Notes under the pieces: generated by a model
What the model saw: only the letters and a program-made list of their open reading frames with translations
What the model was told of the DNA's origin: nothing
Database searches by the model: none
Part shown: piece by piece, positions 43,501 through 52,708 of the stretch
Layout of the letters: the number at the start of each line of letters is the position of its first letter
How positions within the stretch are numbered: the first letter of the stretch is position 1
Made by a program: the position numbers and the translations under genes
Assembly (NCBI RefSeq): GCF_900094735.1
Contig: NZ_FMBM01000002.1
Coordinates: 1,178,001 to 1,242,000, forward strand
DNA length: 64,000 nt
Direction: 5' to 3'
Source of the DNA: Saliniramus fredricksonii
GTDB taxonomy: Bacteria; Pseudomonadota; Alphaproteobacteria; Rhizobiales; Beijerinckiaceae

Positions 43501-44724
43501 ATGAGACGCGTCGTCGTCACGGGAATGGGGATCGTCTCCTCTATCGGCAATGATACGCAGGAAGTCACGGCCTCCCTGCGCGAAGGCCGCTCCGGCATCG
43601 GTTTCGCACAGGAATACGCCGATCTGAACTTCCGCTGCCATGTCCATGGCGCGCCGAAGATCGATGTCGAGGCGCTGGTCGATCGCCGCGCCATGCGCTT
43701 CCATGGCGGCGGCACGGCCTGGAACCATGTCGCCATGGACCAGGCGATCGCGCAATCCGGGCTCGAGGAGAAGGACATCTCCAACGAGCGCACCGGCATC
43801 ATCATGGGCTCCGGCGGACCCTCGACACGCACCATCGTCGAGGCGGCACGCATCACCCAGGACAAGGGCCCCAAGCGCATCGGTCCCTTCGCCGTGCCCA
43901 AGGCGATGTCCTCGACCGCTGCCGCGACGCTCGCCACCTGGTTCAAGATCAAGGGCGTGAACTATTCGATCTCCTCGGCCTGCGCCACCTCGAACCATTG
44001 CATCGGCAATGCCTTCGAGACGATCCAGGCGGGGCGGCAGGACATCATCTTCGCCGGTGGCTGCGAGGATCTCGACTGGACGCTCTCCAACCTGTTCGAC
44101 GCGATGGGCGCGATGTCGAGCAAGTACAACGACACGCCCGAGACCGCCTCGCGCGCCTATGACCGCTATCGCGACGGCTTCGTCATCGCCGGCGGCGCGG
44201 GCGTGCTGGTGCTCGAGGAGATGGAGCACGCCAGGGCGCGCGGCGCGCCCATCATCGCCGAGATCGTCGGCTACGGCGCCACGTCGGACGGCTACGACAT
44301 GGTCGCGCCGTCGGGCGAAGGCGCGGTGCGCTGCATGCGGCAGGCGCTCTCGACGGTGAAAGCGCCGATCGATTTCGTCAATCCTCATGCCACTGCGACC
44401 CCGGTGGGCGATGCCAAGGAAATCGAGGCCCTGCGCGAGATCTTCGGCTCCGGCGAGAGATGCCCGCCGATCGCGGCGACGAAGTCGCTCACCGGGCACT
44501 CCCTCGGCGCAACCGGCGTGCAGGAGGCAATCTACTCGATTCTGATGATGCAGAACGAATTCATCAGCGCCAATGCCCATATCACCGAGCTCGATCCGGA
44601 ATTCGACGACATGCCCATCTCGACCAGGCGCCGCGACAACGCGAAGATCGGCTACTTCATGTCGAATTCCTTCGGCTTCGGCGGCACCAACGCGACCATC
44701 GTGATGAAACATCCCGACGCCTGA
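43501..44724 (+). CDS. fabB: 3-oxoacyl-ACP synthase I FabB
   Basis: A 407-residue condensing enzyme that elongates the cis-3-decenoyl-ACP made by FabA. The nucleophilic Cys is at 161 in [11 protein letters not shown]. The catalytic histidines are in [11 protein letters not shown] and [10 protein letters not shown], and the C-terminal [10 protein letters not shown] is conserved. The start at 43501 has GGAAGGGAG upstream. It lies 124 nt after fabA and 30 nt before fabI. Position beside fabA supports FabB rather than FabF. Confidence 0.96.
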   Translation: MRRVVVTGMGIVSSIGNDTQEVTASLREGRSGIGFAQEYADLNFRCHVHGAPKIDVEALVDRRAMRFHGGGTAWNHVAMDQAIAQSGLEEKDISNERTGIIMGSGGPSTRTIVEAARITQDKGPKRIGPFAVPKAMSSTAAATLATWFKIKGVNYSISSACATSNHCIGNAFETIQAGRQDIIFAGGCEDLDWTLSNLFDAMGAMSSKYNDTPETASRAYDRYRDGFVIAGGAGVLVLEEMEHARARGAPIIAEIVGYGATSDGYDMVAPSGEGAVRCMRQALSTVKAPIDFVNPHATATPVGDAKEIEALREIFGSGERCPPIAATKSLTGHSLGATGVQEAIYSILMMQNEFISANAHITELDPEFDDMPISTRRRDNAKIGYFMSNSFGFGGTNATIVMKHPDA

Positions 44725-44754
44725 TTGGGCGCGGTTGAAGGGGAGGGCAGGCTT

Positions 44755-45582
44755 TTGACCGGTCTGATGAAGGGCAAGCGCGGCCTGATCATGGGCGTCG
44801 CCAACAACCATTCCATCGCCTGGGGCATCGCGAAAGCGGTGGCCGATCAGGGCGCCGAGCTCGCCTTCACCTATCAGGGGGATGCGCTCGGGCGGCGGGT
44901 GAAGCCGCTGGCCGAATCGGTGGGCTCGAATCTCGTCATCCCCTGCGATGTCGAGGATCTGGCCTCGCTCGACGGCGTGTTCGAGCAGCTCGACGCGGCC
45001 TGGAGCGAGGGTTTCGACTTCCTCGTCCATGCCATCGGCTACTCGGCCAAGGAAGAGCTGAAGGGGCGCTATATCGACGCCACCACCCGCGAGAATTTCT
45101 CGCGCACCATGGTGATCTCCTGCTTCTCCTTCACCGAGGCGGCGCAGCGCGCGGCGAAGCGCATGCGCCCGGGCGGCTCGATGCTGACGCTGACCTATGG
45201 CGGCTCGATGCGTGTCATGCCCAACTATAACGTGATGGGTATGGCCAAAGCCGCGCTCGAATCGAGCGTGCGCTACCTCGCTTCCGATCTTGGTCCGGAG
45301 AATATCCGCGTCAACGCCATTTCCGCCGGCCCGGTGCGCACGCTGGCAGGTGCCGGCATCACCGATGCGCGGCTGATGTTCGCCTATCAGAAGGCGCATG
45401 CGCCGCTGCGGCGGACGGTGACGATCGAGGATGTCGGCGGCTCCGGGCTCTATCTGCTGTCGGATCTGTCGAACGGCGTCACCGGTGAAATCCACTATGT
45501 GGATTCCGGCTACAACACCATCTCGATGCCGAGCCCCGGCTCGCTCAAGGAGCAGGAATCGGCGGGTGTGATCGACACCTGA
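44755..45582 (+). CDS. fabI: enoyl-ACP reductase FabI
   Basis: A 275-residue NADH-dependent enoyl-ACP reductase completing each elongation cycle. It has KRGLIMGVANNHSIAWGIAK at the N terminus, the HAIGYS loop, and the Tyr-x6-Lys pair in NYNVMGMAKAALE. The apparent start is TTG at 44755, read as MTGLMKGKRG, which matches the family N terminus and has AAGGGGAGG 9-10 nt upstream. The ATG at 44767 is less likely. It is the third gene of the fab run. Confidence 0.95.
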   Translation: MTGLMKGKRGLIMGVANNHSIAWGIAKAVADQGAELAFTYQGDALGRRVKPLAESVGSNLVIPCDVEDLASLDGVFEQLDAAWSEGFDFLVHAIGYSAKEELKGRYIDATTRENFSRTMVISCFSFTEAAQRAAKRMRPGGSMLTLTYGGSMRVMPNYNVMGMAKAALESSVRYLASDLGPENIRVNAISAGPVRTLAGAGITDARLMFAYQKAHAPLRRTVTIEDVGGSGLYLLSDLSNGVTGEIHYVDSGYNTISMPSPGSLKEQESAGVIDT

Positions 45583-45597
45583 GGCCGGCGCCTCCGG

Positions 45598-46098
45598 TCA
45601 CGTCCTGTCGCCACCGGGCGTGCTATTCGGGGCGGGCTGATTTCCCGGTGCGCCCACGACGGCGCCGCCTGCCGCGAGGAGATCGCGGATCTCCGCGAGG
45701 AGTTTTACATCTGCCGGCAGTTCGGAGGTGGGGGCGATTACGGCCTCGGCCTTCTTCTCCTCGCGTTGCTTGAGGCGGTTGATCAGCTTCACCACGAGGA
45801 ACAGCACCCAGGCGATGATCAGGAAATTCAGCGCCACGGTGATGAAGGAGCCATAGGCGATCACCGCCCCTTGTTCGCGTGCCGCGTCGAGCGTGCTCGC
45901 CGTGACCTCGCGCGAGAGCGGCAGGAAGTAGTTGTTGAAATCGAGCCCGCCGGCGAGCGCGCCGATGATTGGCATCATCATGTCGCTGACCATCGAATCG
46001 ACGATTCGCGAGAAGGCGGCGCCGATGATCACGCCGATGGCGAGATCGACCACGCTGCCGCGCAGGGCGAATTTGCGGAACTCATCGATGACGGCCAT
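45598..46098 (-). CDS. mscL: large-conductance mechanosensitive channel MscL
   Basis: A 166-residue channel that opens at high membrane tension to relieve osmotic downshock. The N terminus [22 protein letters not shown] and the first helix [21 protein letters not shown] are diagnostic. The second helix is [18 protein letters not shown]. It is about 30 residues longer than E. coli MscL because of a longer loop and a Pro/Ala-rich C terminus. A strong AGGAGG precedes the ATG. It converges on fabI with a 15-nt gap. Confidence 0.96.
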   Translation of the reverse strand: MAVIDEFRKFALRGSVVDLAIGVIIGAAFSRIVDSMVSDMMMPIIGALAGGLDFNNYFLPLSREVTASTLDAAREQGAVIAYGSFITVALNFLIIAWVLFLVVKLINRLKQREEKKAEAVIAPTSELPADVKLLAEIRDLLAAGGAVVGAPGNQPAPNSTPGGDRT

Positions 46099-46122
46099 GG
46101 CTCTCCTCCTGATTGCGCTGCC

Positions 46123-46992
46123 TTACGCATATTTCTGCGTGATCCCGCCATCGACGACAAGTTCCACGCCGGTGACATATTTGGCCTCGTCGCTGGCGAG
46201 GTAGAGGCAGGCGGTGGCGACGTCATAGGCGTCGCCCATGCGCCCCATCGGGCATTGTGCCGCGCGCGTCTGTTTGAGGCCCGCGACATCACCCTGCGTG
46301 GCGTAGGCGCTGGTGAGCCCGGCGGTAACCATTGGCGTATCCATCAGGCCGGGAAGCACCGCATTGGCGCGCACACCCTTGCCCGCATATTCGAGCGCGA
46401 TGGCCCGGGTGAGGCCGAGCATGGCCGATTTTGTCGCGTAATAGGTGACATAGGGCACGCCCGTGTACCGAATCGCGGCGATTGAGGCGATATTCACCAC
46501 CGCGCCGCGCCCGCGCTCCTCCATCTCCGGCAGGATATGCTTGGCGGTGAGGAAGGCGCTCTTGACGTTGATGGCAAAGACCCGGTCCCAGTCGTCAGCG
46601 TCGATCTCGGTGACGCGGTCGAGCTTGACGATGCCGACATTGTTGACGAGTACGTCGATCGCCCCGAAGCGGGCGCGGCATGCGGCGATTGCGGCTGCGA
46701 CCTGGTCTTCCTGCGTGACGTCGCACGCCATGACAGCGCATTCGCCGCCATCCGCCGCGCTGACGGCGCGAATTGCCGCGCAGGCTTCCTCTGCCGCATC
46801 CGGATTGATGTCGACGCCGAAGACCTTCGCGCCCTCGCGGGCATAGAGCGCAGCGATGGCCTTGCCGTTGCCCCATCCGGGGCCGACCGAGCCGATCCCG
46901 GTCACGAAGGCGACGCGGCCCGCGAGCCGGCCTGATGGCGTGTGTGATTCGAGCAGTGTCTCGGGGTCTTTCGCAAGATTGTCGGCGGCCAT
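46123..46992 (-). CDS. SDR family oxidoreductase (extended Gly-motif type)
   Basis: A 289-residue short-chain dehydrogenase with the loop VTGIGSVGPGWGNGKA, the same unusual pattern as the SDR at 15057-15851. The catalytic Ser is in NIASIAAI, Tyr-Lys in TYYATKSAM, and PGLMDTPMV and GVELVVDGGIT follow. The N-terminal 25 residues (NLAKDPETLLESHTPSG) are an extra extension. GGGAGGAG lies seven nt before the ATG at 46992. It is 24 nt from mscL on the same strand. The substrate is unknown. Confidence 0.87.
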   Translation of the reverse strand: MAADNLAKDPETLLESHTPSGRLAGRVAFVTGIGSVGPGWGNGKAIAALYAREGAKVFGVDINPDAAEEACAAIRAVSAADGGECAVMACDVTQEDQVAAAIAACRARFGAIDVLVNNVGIVKLDRVTEIDADDWDRVFAINVKSAFLTAKHILPEMEERGRGAVVNIASIAAIRYTGVPYVTYYATKSAMLGLTRAIALEYAGKGVRANAVLPGLMDTPMVTAGLTSAYATQGDVAGLKQTRAAQCPMGRMGDAYDVATACLYLASDEAKYVTGVELVVDGGITQKYA

Positions 46993-47087
46993 TTCGTGCT
47001 CCTCCCGCATTCGTATTGACGTTGCGGAAGGGTAGAGCAGTTCCGACTTCGCCGGGAAGCGTTTTCGCGCCGGGAGGGATGCGGGAA

Positions 47088-47246
47088 TCAGTGCTGCAGC
47101 AGCAGGATCAGAGCCATGCCGACGCTGCCTTCCGCCTTGGGTGTCGGCAGGCCCGCGCCGGACGCCATCACGCCGATACCACCGAGCAAGCCGATCATGG
47201 CGAAGCAGTAGGCGGTGGTGAGAGCGGTGGTGACGAAGCGGCGCAT
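47088..47246 (-). CDS. 52-residue hydrophobic peptide
   Basis: ATG preceded by AAGGGAGAT, then 52 codons. Two hydrophobic stretches (TALTTAYCFAMIGLLGGIGVMA and VGMALILLL) flank a short polar turn GLPTPKAEGS. It is likely a small membrane protein or one with a cleaved leader. The function is unknown. It stands alone between the SDR and the M20 amidohydrolase genes. Confidence 0.5.
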   Translation of the reverse strand: MRRFVTTALTTAYCFAMIGLLGGIGVMASGAGLPTPKAEGSVGMALILLLQH

Positions 47247-47366
47247 GAGTGATCTCCCTTGTTGGAAATCACCATGCCAAACCGCCGCTGGACCGACCCT
47301 GAGCGCGATATTCAGAGAGCGTTCAGGGTCCTTAACGGGGTTTGCCGGGGCTCTGTGGCTTCTCCG

Positions 47367-48539
47367 TCAGGGCTGCGCCGGCATCGCGCGCTCGACCAGC
47401 TTTGCCCAGAGCGAGACGCCGTAGGGCAGGGCCTCGTCGTCGAAGACATAGGCCGGATGATGGCAGGATTCGCTGTCGCCGTTGCCGAGGAAGATGTAGG
47501 CGCCCGGGCGGGCATTGAGCATGTAGGAGAAATCCTCGCCGCCCATCAGCGGGGCGATATCGGTCGCCACCTTGTCCGCACCGACGATCTCGGCTGCGAT
47601 ATCGGCGATGAACTGCGTCTTGTCCGGGTCGTTCACAGTGACCGGATAGCCGCGGTGGTAATCCACCTTCCCCTTTGCGCCATAGGCCGCGCAGACGCCA
47701 TCGACGACTTCCTTGATGCGCCGCTCGCACATGTCGCGCACCTCCGGCTCGAGCGTGCGGCAGGTGCCGAGCAGGGTGGCCGTCTGCGGGATGACGTTGT
47801 AGGCGTTGCCGCCCTGCATGGAGCAGACGGAGATCACGGCGGATTTCAGCGGATCGGCATTGCGCGAGACGATGCCCTGCAGGGCGGTGATGACGTTGGC
47901 GCTGACCAGCACGGTATCCACCGTCTGGTGGGGCATGGCCGCATGGCCGCCCTTGCCTTCGATGGTGATGCTGAAGCTGTCGGCTGCGGCCATCATCGGA
48001 CCGGGACGGATGGCGAAGGAGCCGACCGGATGGCCCGGCATGTTGTGCAGGCCATAGACTTCCTGAACGCCGAAGCGATCCATCATGCCGTCCTTGACCA
48101 TCTCGTCACCACCGCCGCCGCCTTCCTCTGCGGGCTGGAAGATCAGCACGACGGTGCCGTCGAAATTGCGGGTCTCGGCGAGATATTTCGCCGCACCGAG
48201 CAGGATGGCGGTATGCGCGTCGTGGCCGCAGGCATGCATCTTGCCGGGTGTCTTCGAGCGATAGGGGACGTCGGCGGCTTCCTCGATCGGCAACGCATCC
48301 ATATCGGCGCGGATGCCGATCACCTTGCCGGAGGTGTTGCTGCGGCCCTTGATGACACCGACGACGCCGGTACGGCCGATACCCGTGGCGATCTCGTCGA
48401 CGCCGAATTCCTTCAGCTTTTCCGCGACGATTCCGGCGGTCCGGTGGACGTCGAAGAGGAGTTCGGGGTTCTCGTGAAAATCGTGGCGCCAGGCGGCGAC
48501 TTCGTCGGTGAGATCCGCGACGCGGTTGATGACGGGCAT
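47367..48539 (-). CDS. M20D family amidohydrolase (hippurate hydrolase-like)
   Basis: A 390-residue zinc-dependent amidohydrolase of the M20D group (hippuricase, N-acyl-amino acid or IAA-amino-acid hydrolases). The metal motifs are visible: RADMDALPIEE, MHACGHDAHTAILLG, the EEGGGG stretch, GLHNMPGHPVG and the final GGEDFSYML. The protein is cytosolic, with no signal peptide. It is divergent from an oligopeptide importer across 414 bp, so it probably hydrolyses an imported N-acyl amino acid or peptide. That pairing is inference. Confidence 0.9.
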   Translation of the reverse strand: MPVINRVADLTDEVAAWRHDFHENPELLFDVHRTAGIVAEKLKEFGVDEIATGIGRTGVVGVIKGRSNTSGKVIGIRADMDALPIEEAADVPYRSKTPGKMHACGHDAHTAILLGAAKYLAETRNFDGTVVLIFQPAEEGGGGGDEMVKDGMMDRFGVQEVYGLHNMPGHPVGSFAIRPGPMMAAADSFSITIEGKGGHAAMPHQTVDTVLVSANVITALQGIVSRNADPLKSAVISVCSMQGGNAYNVIPQTATLLGTCRTLEPEVRDMCERRIKEVVDGVCAAYGAKGKVDYHRGYPVTVNDPDKTQFIADIAAEIVGADKVATDIAPLMGGEDFSYMLNARPGAYIFLGNGDSESCHHPAYVFDDEALPYGVSLWAKLVERAMPAQP

Positions 48540-48953
48540 TTTGGGGCTCTCTCGTGGATGGGGCCGAGCACGGAGGCGTCCGGCCGGATGGGTCGCGCGT
48601 TCGATGCGCGATCATGACTGACTGCGCCATGTGGTCAATATCCGGCCCCGCCGCTGCCCCGGCGGAATCGGTATGGGCATATCGTCACGAGAAATGCAAT
48701 CAAAGGCTATTTTATATTACGTATAGTAACCCTAGAATGTGTCTAGTTCAATGTCGATAAAAATTGCACAAACTCTTTGCATGCCGATATCTTGGCCGGT
48801 TCATGCTCTCAAATTGTGCGAAATCAGCAAGAAAATGAAATGGGGGGAGTTGCCAGAGTCAGGCGCGGTGCATAATGATCCGCGAGTTCGGATAAGCGGC
48901 ACAGATCGCAAAAAACCACACAGTCCGCTTTTGACTTCGGAGGACCATCAGAG
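48540..48953. other. divergent regulatory region, M20 hydrolase / peptide importer
   Basis: A 414-bp non-coding stretch, clearly AT-richer than average from about 48690 to 48800. It contains the 12-mer ATTACGTATAGT (48716-48727), also found before the ABC importer at 28434, and the dyad CTAGA - 5 nt - TCTAG at 48732-48746. I see no supported gene in it. Confidence 0.5.
48716..48727. promoter_or_regulatory. AT-rich 12-mer shared with a second transporter promoter
   Basis: ATTACGTATAGT, identical and same strand as at 28434-28445. It lies in the divergent region about 230 bp before the peptide-binding protein and 180 bp before the M20 hydrolase. Confidence 0.3.
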
Positions 48954-50540
48954 ATGAAAAATACTGGCAAATTGCTCGCATCAGTCGCGGTTGCGGCCAT
49001 GATGAGCTTCAGCGCTCACGCCCAGGACAATACCTTCCGTTACGCCACGACGGGTGACATCCTCGGGCTCGACCCGCACATGCATAACCACGGCACAACC
49101 AATACCGTGAAGGGCATGGTCTACGGTGCGCTGGTTCACCGCAAATATGATCTGACTCTGGAGCCGGATCTTGCCGAGTCGTGGGAGACCATCGACGACG
49201 TGACCTGGGAGTTCAAGCTCCGGGAGGATGTCACCTTCCATGACGGCACGCCCTTTACGGCGGATGACGTTCTCTACAGCTTCCGCCGTATCACGCAGGA
49301 AGGCTCGGAGATGTCCGGTTTCCTCTCCAATGTCGAGACGATCGAGAAGGTCGACGATCACACGATCCGGGTCATCACCAAGGGACCGGATCCGATCCTG
49401 CTTCAGAATCTGTCGCTGTTCTTCGTCGTCAACGAAGACTTCATGGAAGCGAATGATGCCTTCGACGTCGTTGTCGGCGGGGGGTCGACCAATTTCGCCA
49501 ATCTCAACGCCAATGGCACGGGTCCCTACGAAATCGTCGAATGGTCGCAGGACAATCGTCTGGTCATGGAGATCAACGAGGATTTCTGGGGCTATGACGA
49601 ACTCGAGACCAATGTCGAGCGCGCCGAATTCCTCCCGATCGGCAATGATTCCACGCGCGTCGCGGCGATCCTCTCCGGCGAGATCGACATGATGTATCCG
49701 GTTCCGCTTCAGGACGTTCCGCGTCTCGAGCAGGACGAGAATATCGAGGTGCTGCAAGGGCCCGAGCTGCGGACGATCTTCCTCGGTATGGACCAGCAGC
49801 GCGACGAGTTGCTTGATATGCCGGGCTCCGGCGAAAATCCCTTCAAGGATCTTCGTGTGCGCCAGGCTTTCGCGCATGCGATTGATCTCGATGCTATCCA
49901 GCGTGTGGTGATGCGCGGCGCGTCCACGCCGACGGGTTCCATGATCGCTCCGGGTATCGTCGGTTTCGACGAGGAAATCGCCGAGCCTTACGCGTATGAT
50001 CCCGAGCGTTCGATGGAACTGCTTGCGGAAGCAGGCTACCCTGACGGTTTCCCGGTCACCCTCGACTGCCCGAATGACCGCTACGTCAACGACGAGGCGA
50101 TCTGCTCTGCGATCATCCCGATGCTGCGCCGAATTGGGATCGATGCCGATCTGAATGCACAGACGCTGTCGCTGCACTTCAACAAGATGGGTGCTGCCGA
50201 AGACTACAATACCAGCTTCTACATGCTGGGTTGGACGCCTGGCACCTATGATGCGCATAACGCGTTCCAGAACCTCATCAATGAGGGTGCCGTCTGGAAC
50301 TCGGGACGTTATTCCAACGAGCGTGTCGATGAACTGTCCGCGCAGATTGCAGTGACCGTGGACGAGGACGAACGTAACGAGCTGATCCGCGAAGCGATGC
50401 AGATCCACAAGGACGAGGTGGGTCACCTGCCTCTGCACCAGCAGGCGCTGGCCTGGGCTGTTCGCACGGACCGTGTGGAGCATATCGAGCAGCGTCCGCA
50501 CAACGACGTGGACCTGCGTTACGTCCGCCTGCGCGACTGA
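48954..50540 (+). CDS. peptide ABC transporter substrate-binding protein
   Basis: A 528-residue periplasmic binding protein of the SBP_bac_5 (DppA/OppA) family. A signal peptide (KLLASVAVAAMMSFSAHA) is followed by FRYATTGDILGLDPHMHN. The typical WEFKLREDVTFHDGTPFTADDV and later VRQAFAHAIDLDAI are present. It is the first gene of a five-gene importer and is followed by a strong hairpin that probably keeps its expression above that of the channel genes. The ligand is a peptide or other amino-acid-like compound. Confidence 0.93.
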   Translation: MKNTGKLLASVAVAAMMSFSAHAQDNTFRYATTGDILGLDPHMHNHGTTNTVKGMVYGALVHRKYDLTLEPDLAESWETIDDVTWEFKLREDVTFHDGTPFTADDVLYSFRRITQEGSEMSGFLSNVETIEKVDDHTIRVITKGPDPILLQNLSLFFVVNEDFMEANDAFDVVVGGGSTNFANLNANGTGPYEIVEWSQDNRLVMEINEDFWGYDELETNVERAEFLPIGNDSTRVAAILSGEIDMMYPVPLQDVPRLEQDENIEVLQGPELRTIFLGMDQQRDELLDMPGSGENPFKDLRVRQAFAHAIDLDAIQRVVMRGASTPTGSMIAPGIVGFDEEIAEPYAYDPERSMELLAEAGYPDGFPVTLDCPNDRYVNDEAICSAIIPMLRRIGIDADLNAQTLSLHFNKMGAAEDYNTSFYMLGWTPGTYDAHNAFQNLINEGAVWNSGRYSNERVDELSAQIAVTVDEDERNELIREAMQIHKDEVGHLPLHQQALAWAVRTDRVEHIEQRPHNDVDLRYVRLRD

Positions 50541-50556
50541 TCCTTGCAGATGAATG

Positions 50557-50595
50557 GAAAACCCGGGGCCGGATTCCTGCCCCGGGTTTTCTAAT
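50557..50595 (+). terminator. attenuating terminator inside the peptide importer operon
   Basis: A 12-bp perfect stem (AAAACCCGGGGC / GCCCCGGGTTTT) with a 9-nt loop and a TTTTCTAAT tail lies between the binding protein and the first permease. It is typical of partial termination for binding-protein excess. Confidence 0.85.
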
Positions 50596-50692
50596 CGGGA
50601 GCAGCTTCAAGTCCGATCGCTGCTATCGCGGAAGGTTTCTTGTCGGGTCCTGTCAGTGCCGTAACGCGCGCTCTGTCCTGGCTATCAAGGGT

Positions 50693-51682
50693 ATGTCGAT
50701 GCTCGACTTTATCGTTCAAAGACTCGTGCAGGCGGTTTTCGTCATGCTCGTCGTCGCCATGATCTCGTTCTCGCTGTTCCAGTTCGTCGGCGACCCCGTC
50801 AACAACATGCTCGGACCCGAAGCCTCGGCAGAACAACGTCAGGCTGCGCGGGAAAATCTCGGGCTTAACGATCCGGTTCCGCTGCAATTCGCGAAATGGG
50901 TCGGGAATGCGGTCCAGGGTGAATTCGGTCGCTCCTATCGCATGGGCCGCGACGTCAACACGCTGATCGCTGAGCGCCTTCCGGCGACTCTGGAGCTTGT
51001 CTTCGTATCCGCCATTCTCGCGGTATTCGTCGGTGTACCGATGGGTGTCTATACAGGGCTCAACCGTCATTCGGTCCTGTCGAAGATCTTTCTGACCGTC
51101 TCGCTCGTCGGCATATCGCTTCCCACATTCCTGATCGGCATCCTGCTGATCCTGATATTCGGGGTGTCGCTGGGATGGTTGCCGACTTTCGGGCGGAACG
51201 GGCTGACGACCGTTTTCGGCTGGGAGACAAGCCTCCTGTCGTTGCGTGGCTGGAGCCACATCATTCTGCCCGCTGTCACCCTGGCGCTGTTCCAGCTCAC
51301 GCTGATCATGCGCCTCGTGCGCGCGGAAATGCTGGAGGTGCTGCGCACGGACTACATCAAGTTCGCGCGGGCGCGCGGACTACCGCAGCGTTCAATCAAT
51401 TTCGGGCACGCGCTCAAGAACACGCTGGTTCCCGTGATCACCATCATGGGCCTTCAGATCGGTGCGCTGCTTGCATTCTCGATCATCACCGAGACCGTGT
51501 TCCAGTGGCCCGGTATGGGACTCCTGATCATTCAGGCGATCAATTTCGGAGATATTCCGATCATGTCCAGTTACCTCGTGCTCGTCGCCGTGTTCTTCGT
51601 GCTCATCAATCTGATCGTCGACATGCTCTACTACGTCGTGGATCCGCGCCTGCGGATCGAGCGTCCTGCGAGCACGAAGTAA
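50693..51682 (+). CDS. peptide ABC transporter permease (DppB type)
   Basis: A 329-residue membrane permease with six helices. The N-terminal LDFIVQRLVQAVFVMLVVAMI is the DppB/OppB first helix. The EAA loop is EVLRTDYIKFARARGLPQR. It forms the channel with the DppC-type protein that follows 11 nt later. It starts 98 nt after the attenuator hairpin. Confidence 0.93.
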   Translation: MSMLDFIVQRLVQAVFVMLVVAMISFSLFQFVGDPVNNMLGPEASAEQRQAARENLGLNDPVPLQFAKWVGNAVQGEFGRSYRMGRDVNTLIAERLPATLELVFVSAILAVFVGVPMGVYTGLNRHSVLSKIFLTVSLVGISLPTFLIGILLILIFGVSLGWLPTFGRNGLTTVFGWETSLLSLRGWSHIILPAVTLALFQLTLIMRLVRAEMLEVLRTDYIKFARARGLPQRSINFGHALKNTLVPVITIMGLQIGALLAFSIITETVFQWPGMGLLIIQAINFGDIPIMSSYLVLVAVFFVLINLIVDMLYYVVDPRLRIERPASTK

Positions 51683-51693
51683 GGGGCGTCGGT

Positions 51694-52698
51694 ATGTCAA
51701 ACACCTTCACGAAACAAGCATCCACCAGCCCGGAAGTGACGAGCCCCGACGTCGCGGCGTCGTCGCCGCGCATGTGGCAAAGGATTTACGGCAATACGAA
51801 AGACTTCTTCAACGGCGACATCTTCTACAGCTTCCGCAAATCGCCACTGACGATCGTGGCTTTCCTTGTCACGATGGCGATGTTTGTCGCCGCTGTGTTT
51901 GCACCCTGGATTGCGCCTTACGACACTTATGATCTGGGCTCGCTCAGTCTGATCGATGCCTACAAGCCGCCGGCCTGGTCGCCGGGCGGTGATCCGAACT
52001 ATCTGCTCGGCACCGATGATCAGGGGCGTGATGTGCTTTCGGCGATGATCTTCGGCTTGCGGATATCGCTGCTCGTGGGTTTTTCCGGTGTCGTGCTGGC
52101 TGCGGCCTTCGGCATGATCCTGGGCCTCGTGAGCGGCTATTTCGGTGGCTGGATCGATGCCGTGATCATGCGCATCGCCGATGTCCAGTTGACCTTTCCG
52201 GCCATTCTGATCGCGTTGATGATCGACGGCGTCGCGTCGACGGTCATGAGCAGCCAGGCGCGGGCGGACTTCAAGATCTATGTGATCATTCTCGCGATCG
52301 CCGCCTCGCTCTGGGTGAATTTCGCACGCACCGTGCGCGGCTCGACGCTCGTCGAGAAGAACCGGGAATACGTTCAGGCCGCCAAGGTTATGGGCATTCA
52401 TCCAATCCTCATCATGCTGCGGCACGTCCTGCCCAATGTGATGGGTCCGGTTCTCGTCATTGCGACGCTGTCGCTGGCCGTGGCCATCCTCACCGAGGCG
52501 ACGCTGTCCTTCCTCGGTGTGGGCGTGCCGCCCACCAATCCTTCGCTGGGAACACTCATCCGCATCGGGAACAATTTCCTGTTTTCCGGTGAATGGTGGA
52601 TGTCGATCTTCCCCGGCGTCGTCCTTGTCGTGCTCGTCCTCGCAGTGAATCTGCTGGGTGACTGGCTGCGCGATGCGCTCAATCCCAAGCTGCGCTGA
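51694..52698 (+). CDS. peptide ABC transporter permease (DppC type)
   Basis: A 334-residue permease with a cytosolic N-terminal extension of about 45 residues, then helix FLVTMAMFVAAVFAPWIAPYD and the family motif LLGTDDQGRDVLSAMIFG. The EAA loop reads REYVQAAKVMGIHPILIMLRHV. The longer frame upstream overlaps the previous gene and is not used. ATG at 51694 is the natural start. It is the third gene of the importer operon. Confidence 0.93.
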   Translation: MSNTFTKQASTSPEVTSPDVAASSPRMWQRIYGNTKDFFNGDIFYSFRKSPLTIVAFLVTMAMFVAAVFAPWIAPYDTYDLGSLSLIDAYKPPAWSPGGDPNYLLGTDDQGRDVLSAMIFGLRISLLVGFSGVVLAAAFGMILGLVSGYFGGWIDAVIMRIADVQLTFPAILIALMIDGVASTVMSSQARADFKIYVIILAIAASLWVNFARTVRGSTLVEKNREYVQAAKVMGIHPILIMLRHVLPNVMGPVLVIATLSLAVAILTEATLSFLGVGVPPTNPSLGTLIRIGNNFLFSGEWWMSIFPGVVLVVLVLAVNLLGDWLRDALNPKLR

Positions 52699-52708
52699 GG
52701 AGGGTCTC

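Noticed and set aside
43357-45495. Very long open frame (712 codons) on the minus strand opposite fabB and fabI
   Set aside because: Its product has no recognisable motif and is rich in Arg/His/Gly/Asp, as expected from the antisense of high-GC codons. The plus strand encodes complete FabB and FabI.
45577-45597. Possible terminator GAGGC/GCCTC between fabI and mscL
   Set aside because: The stem is only five base pairs with almost no loop and no T-tract.
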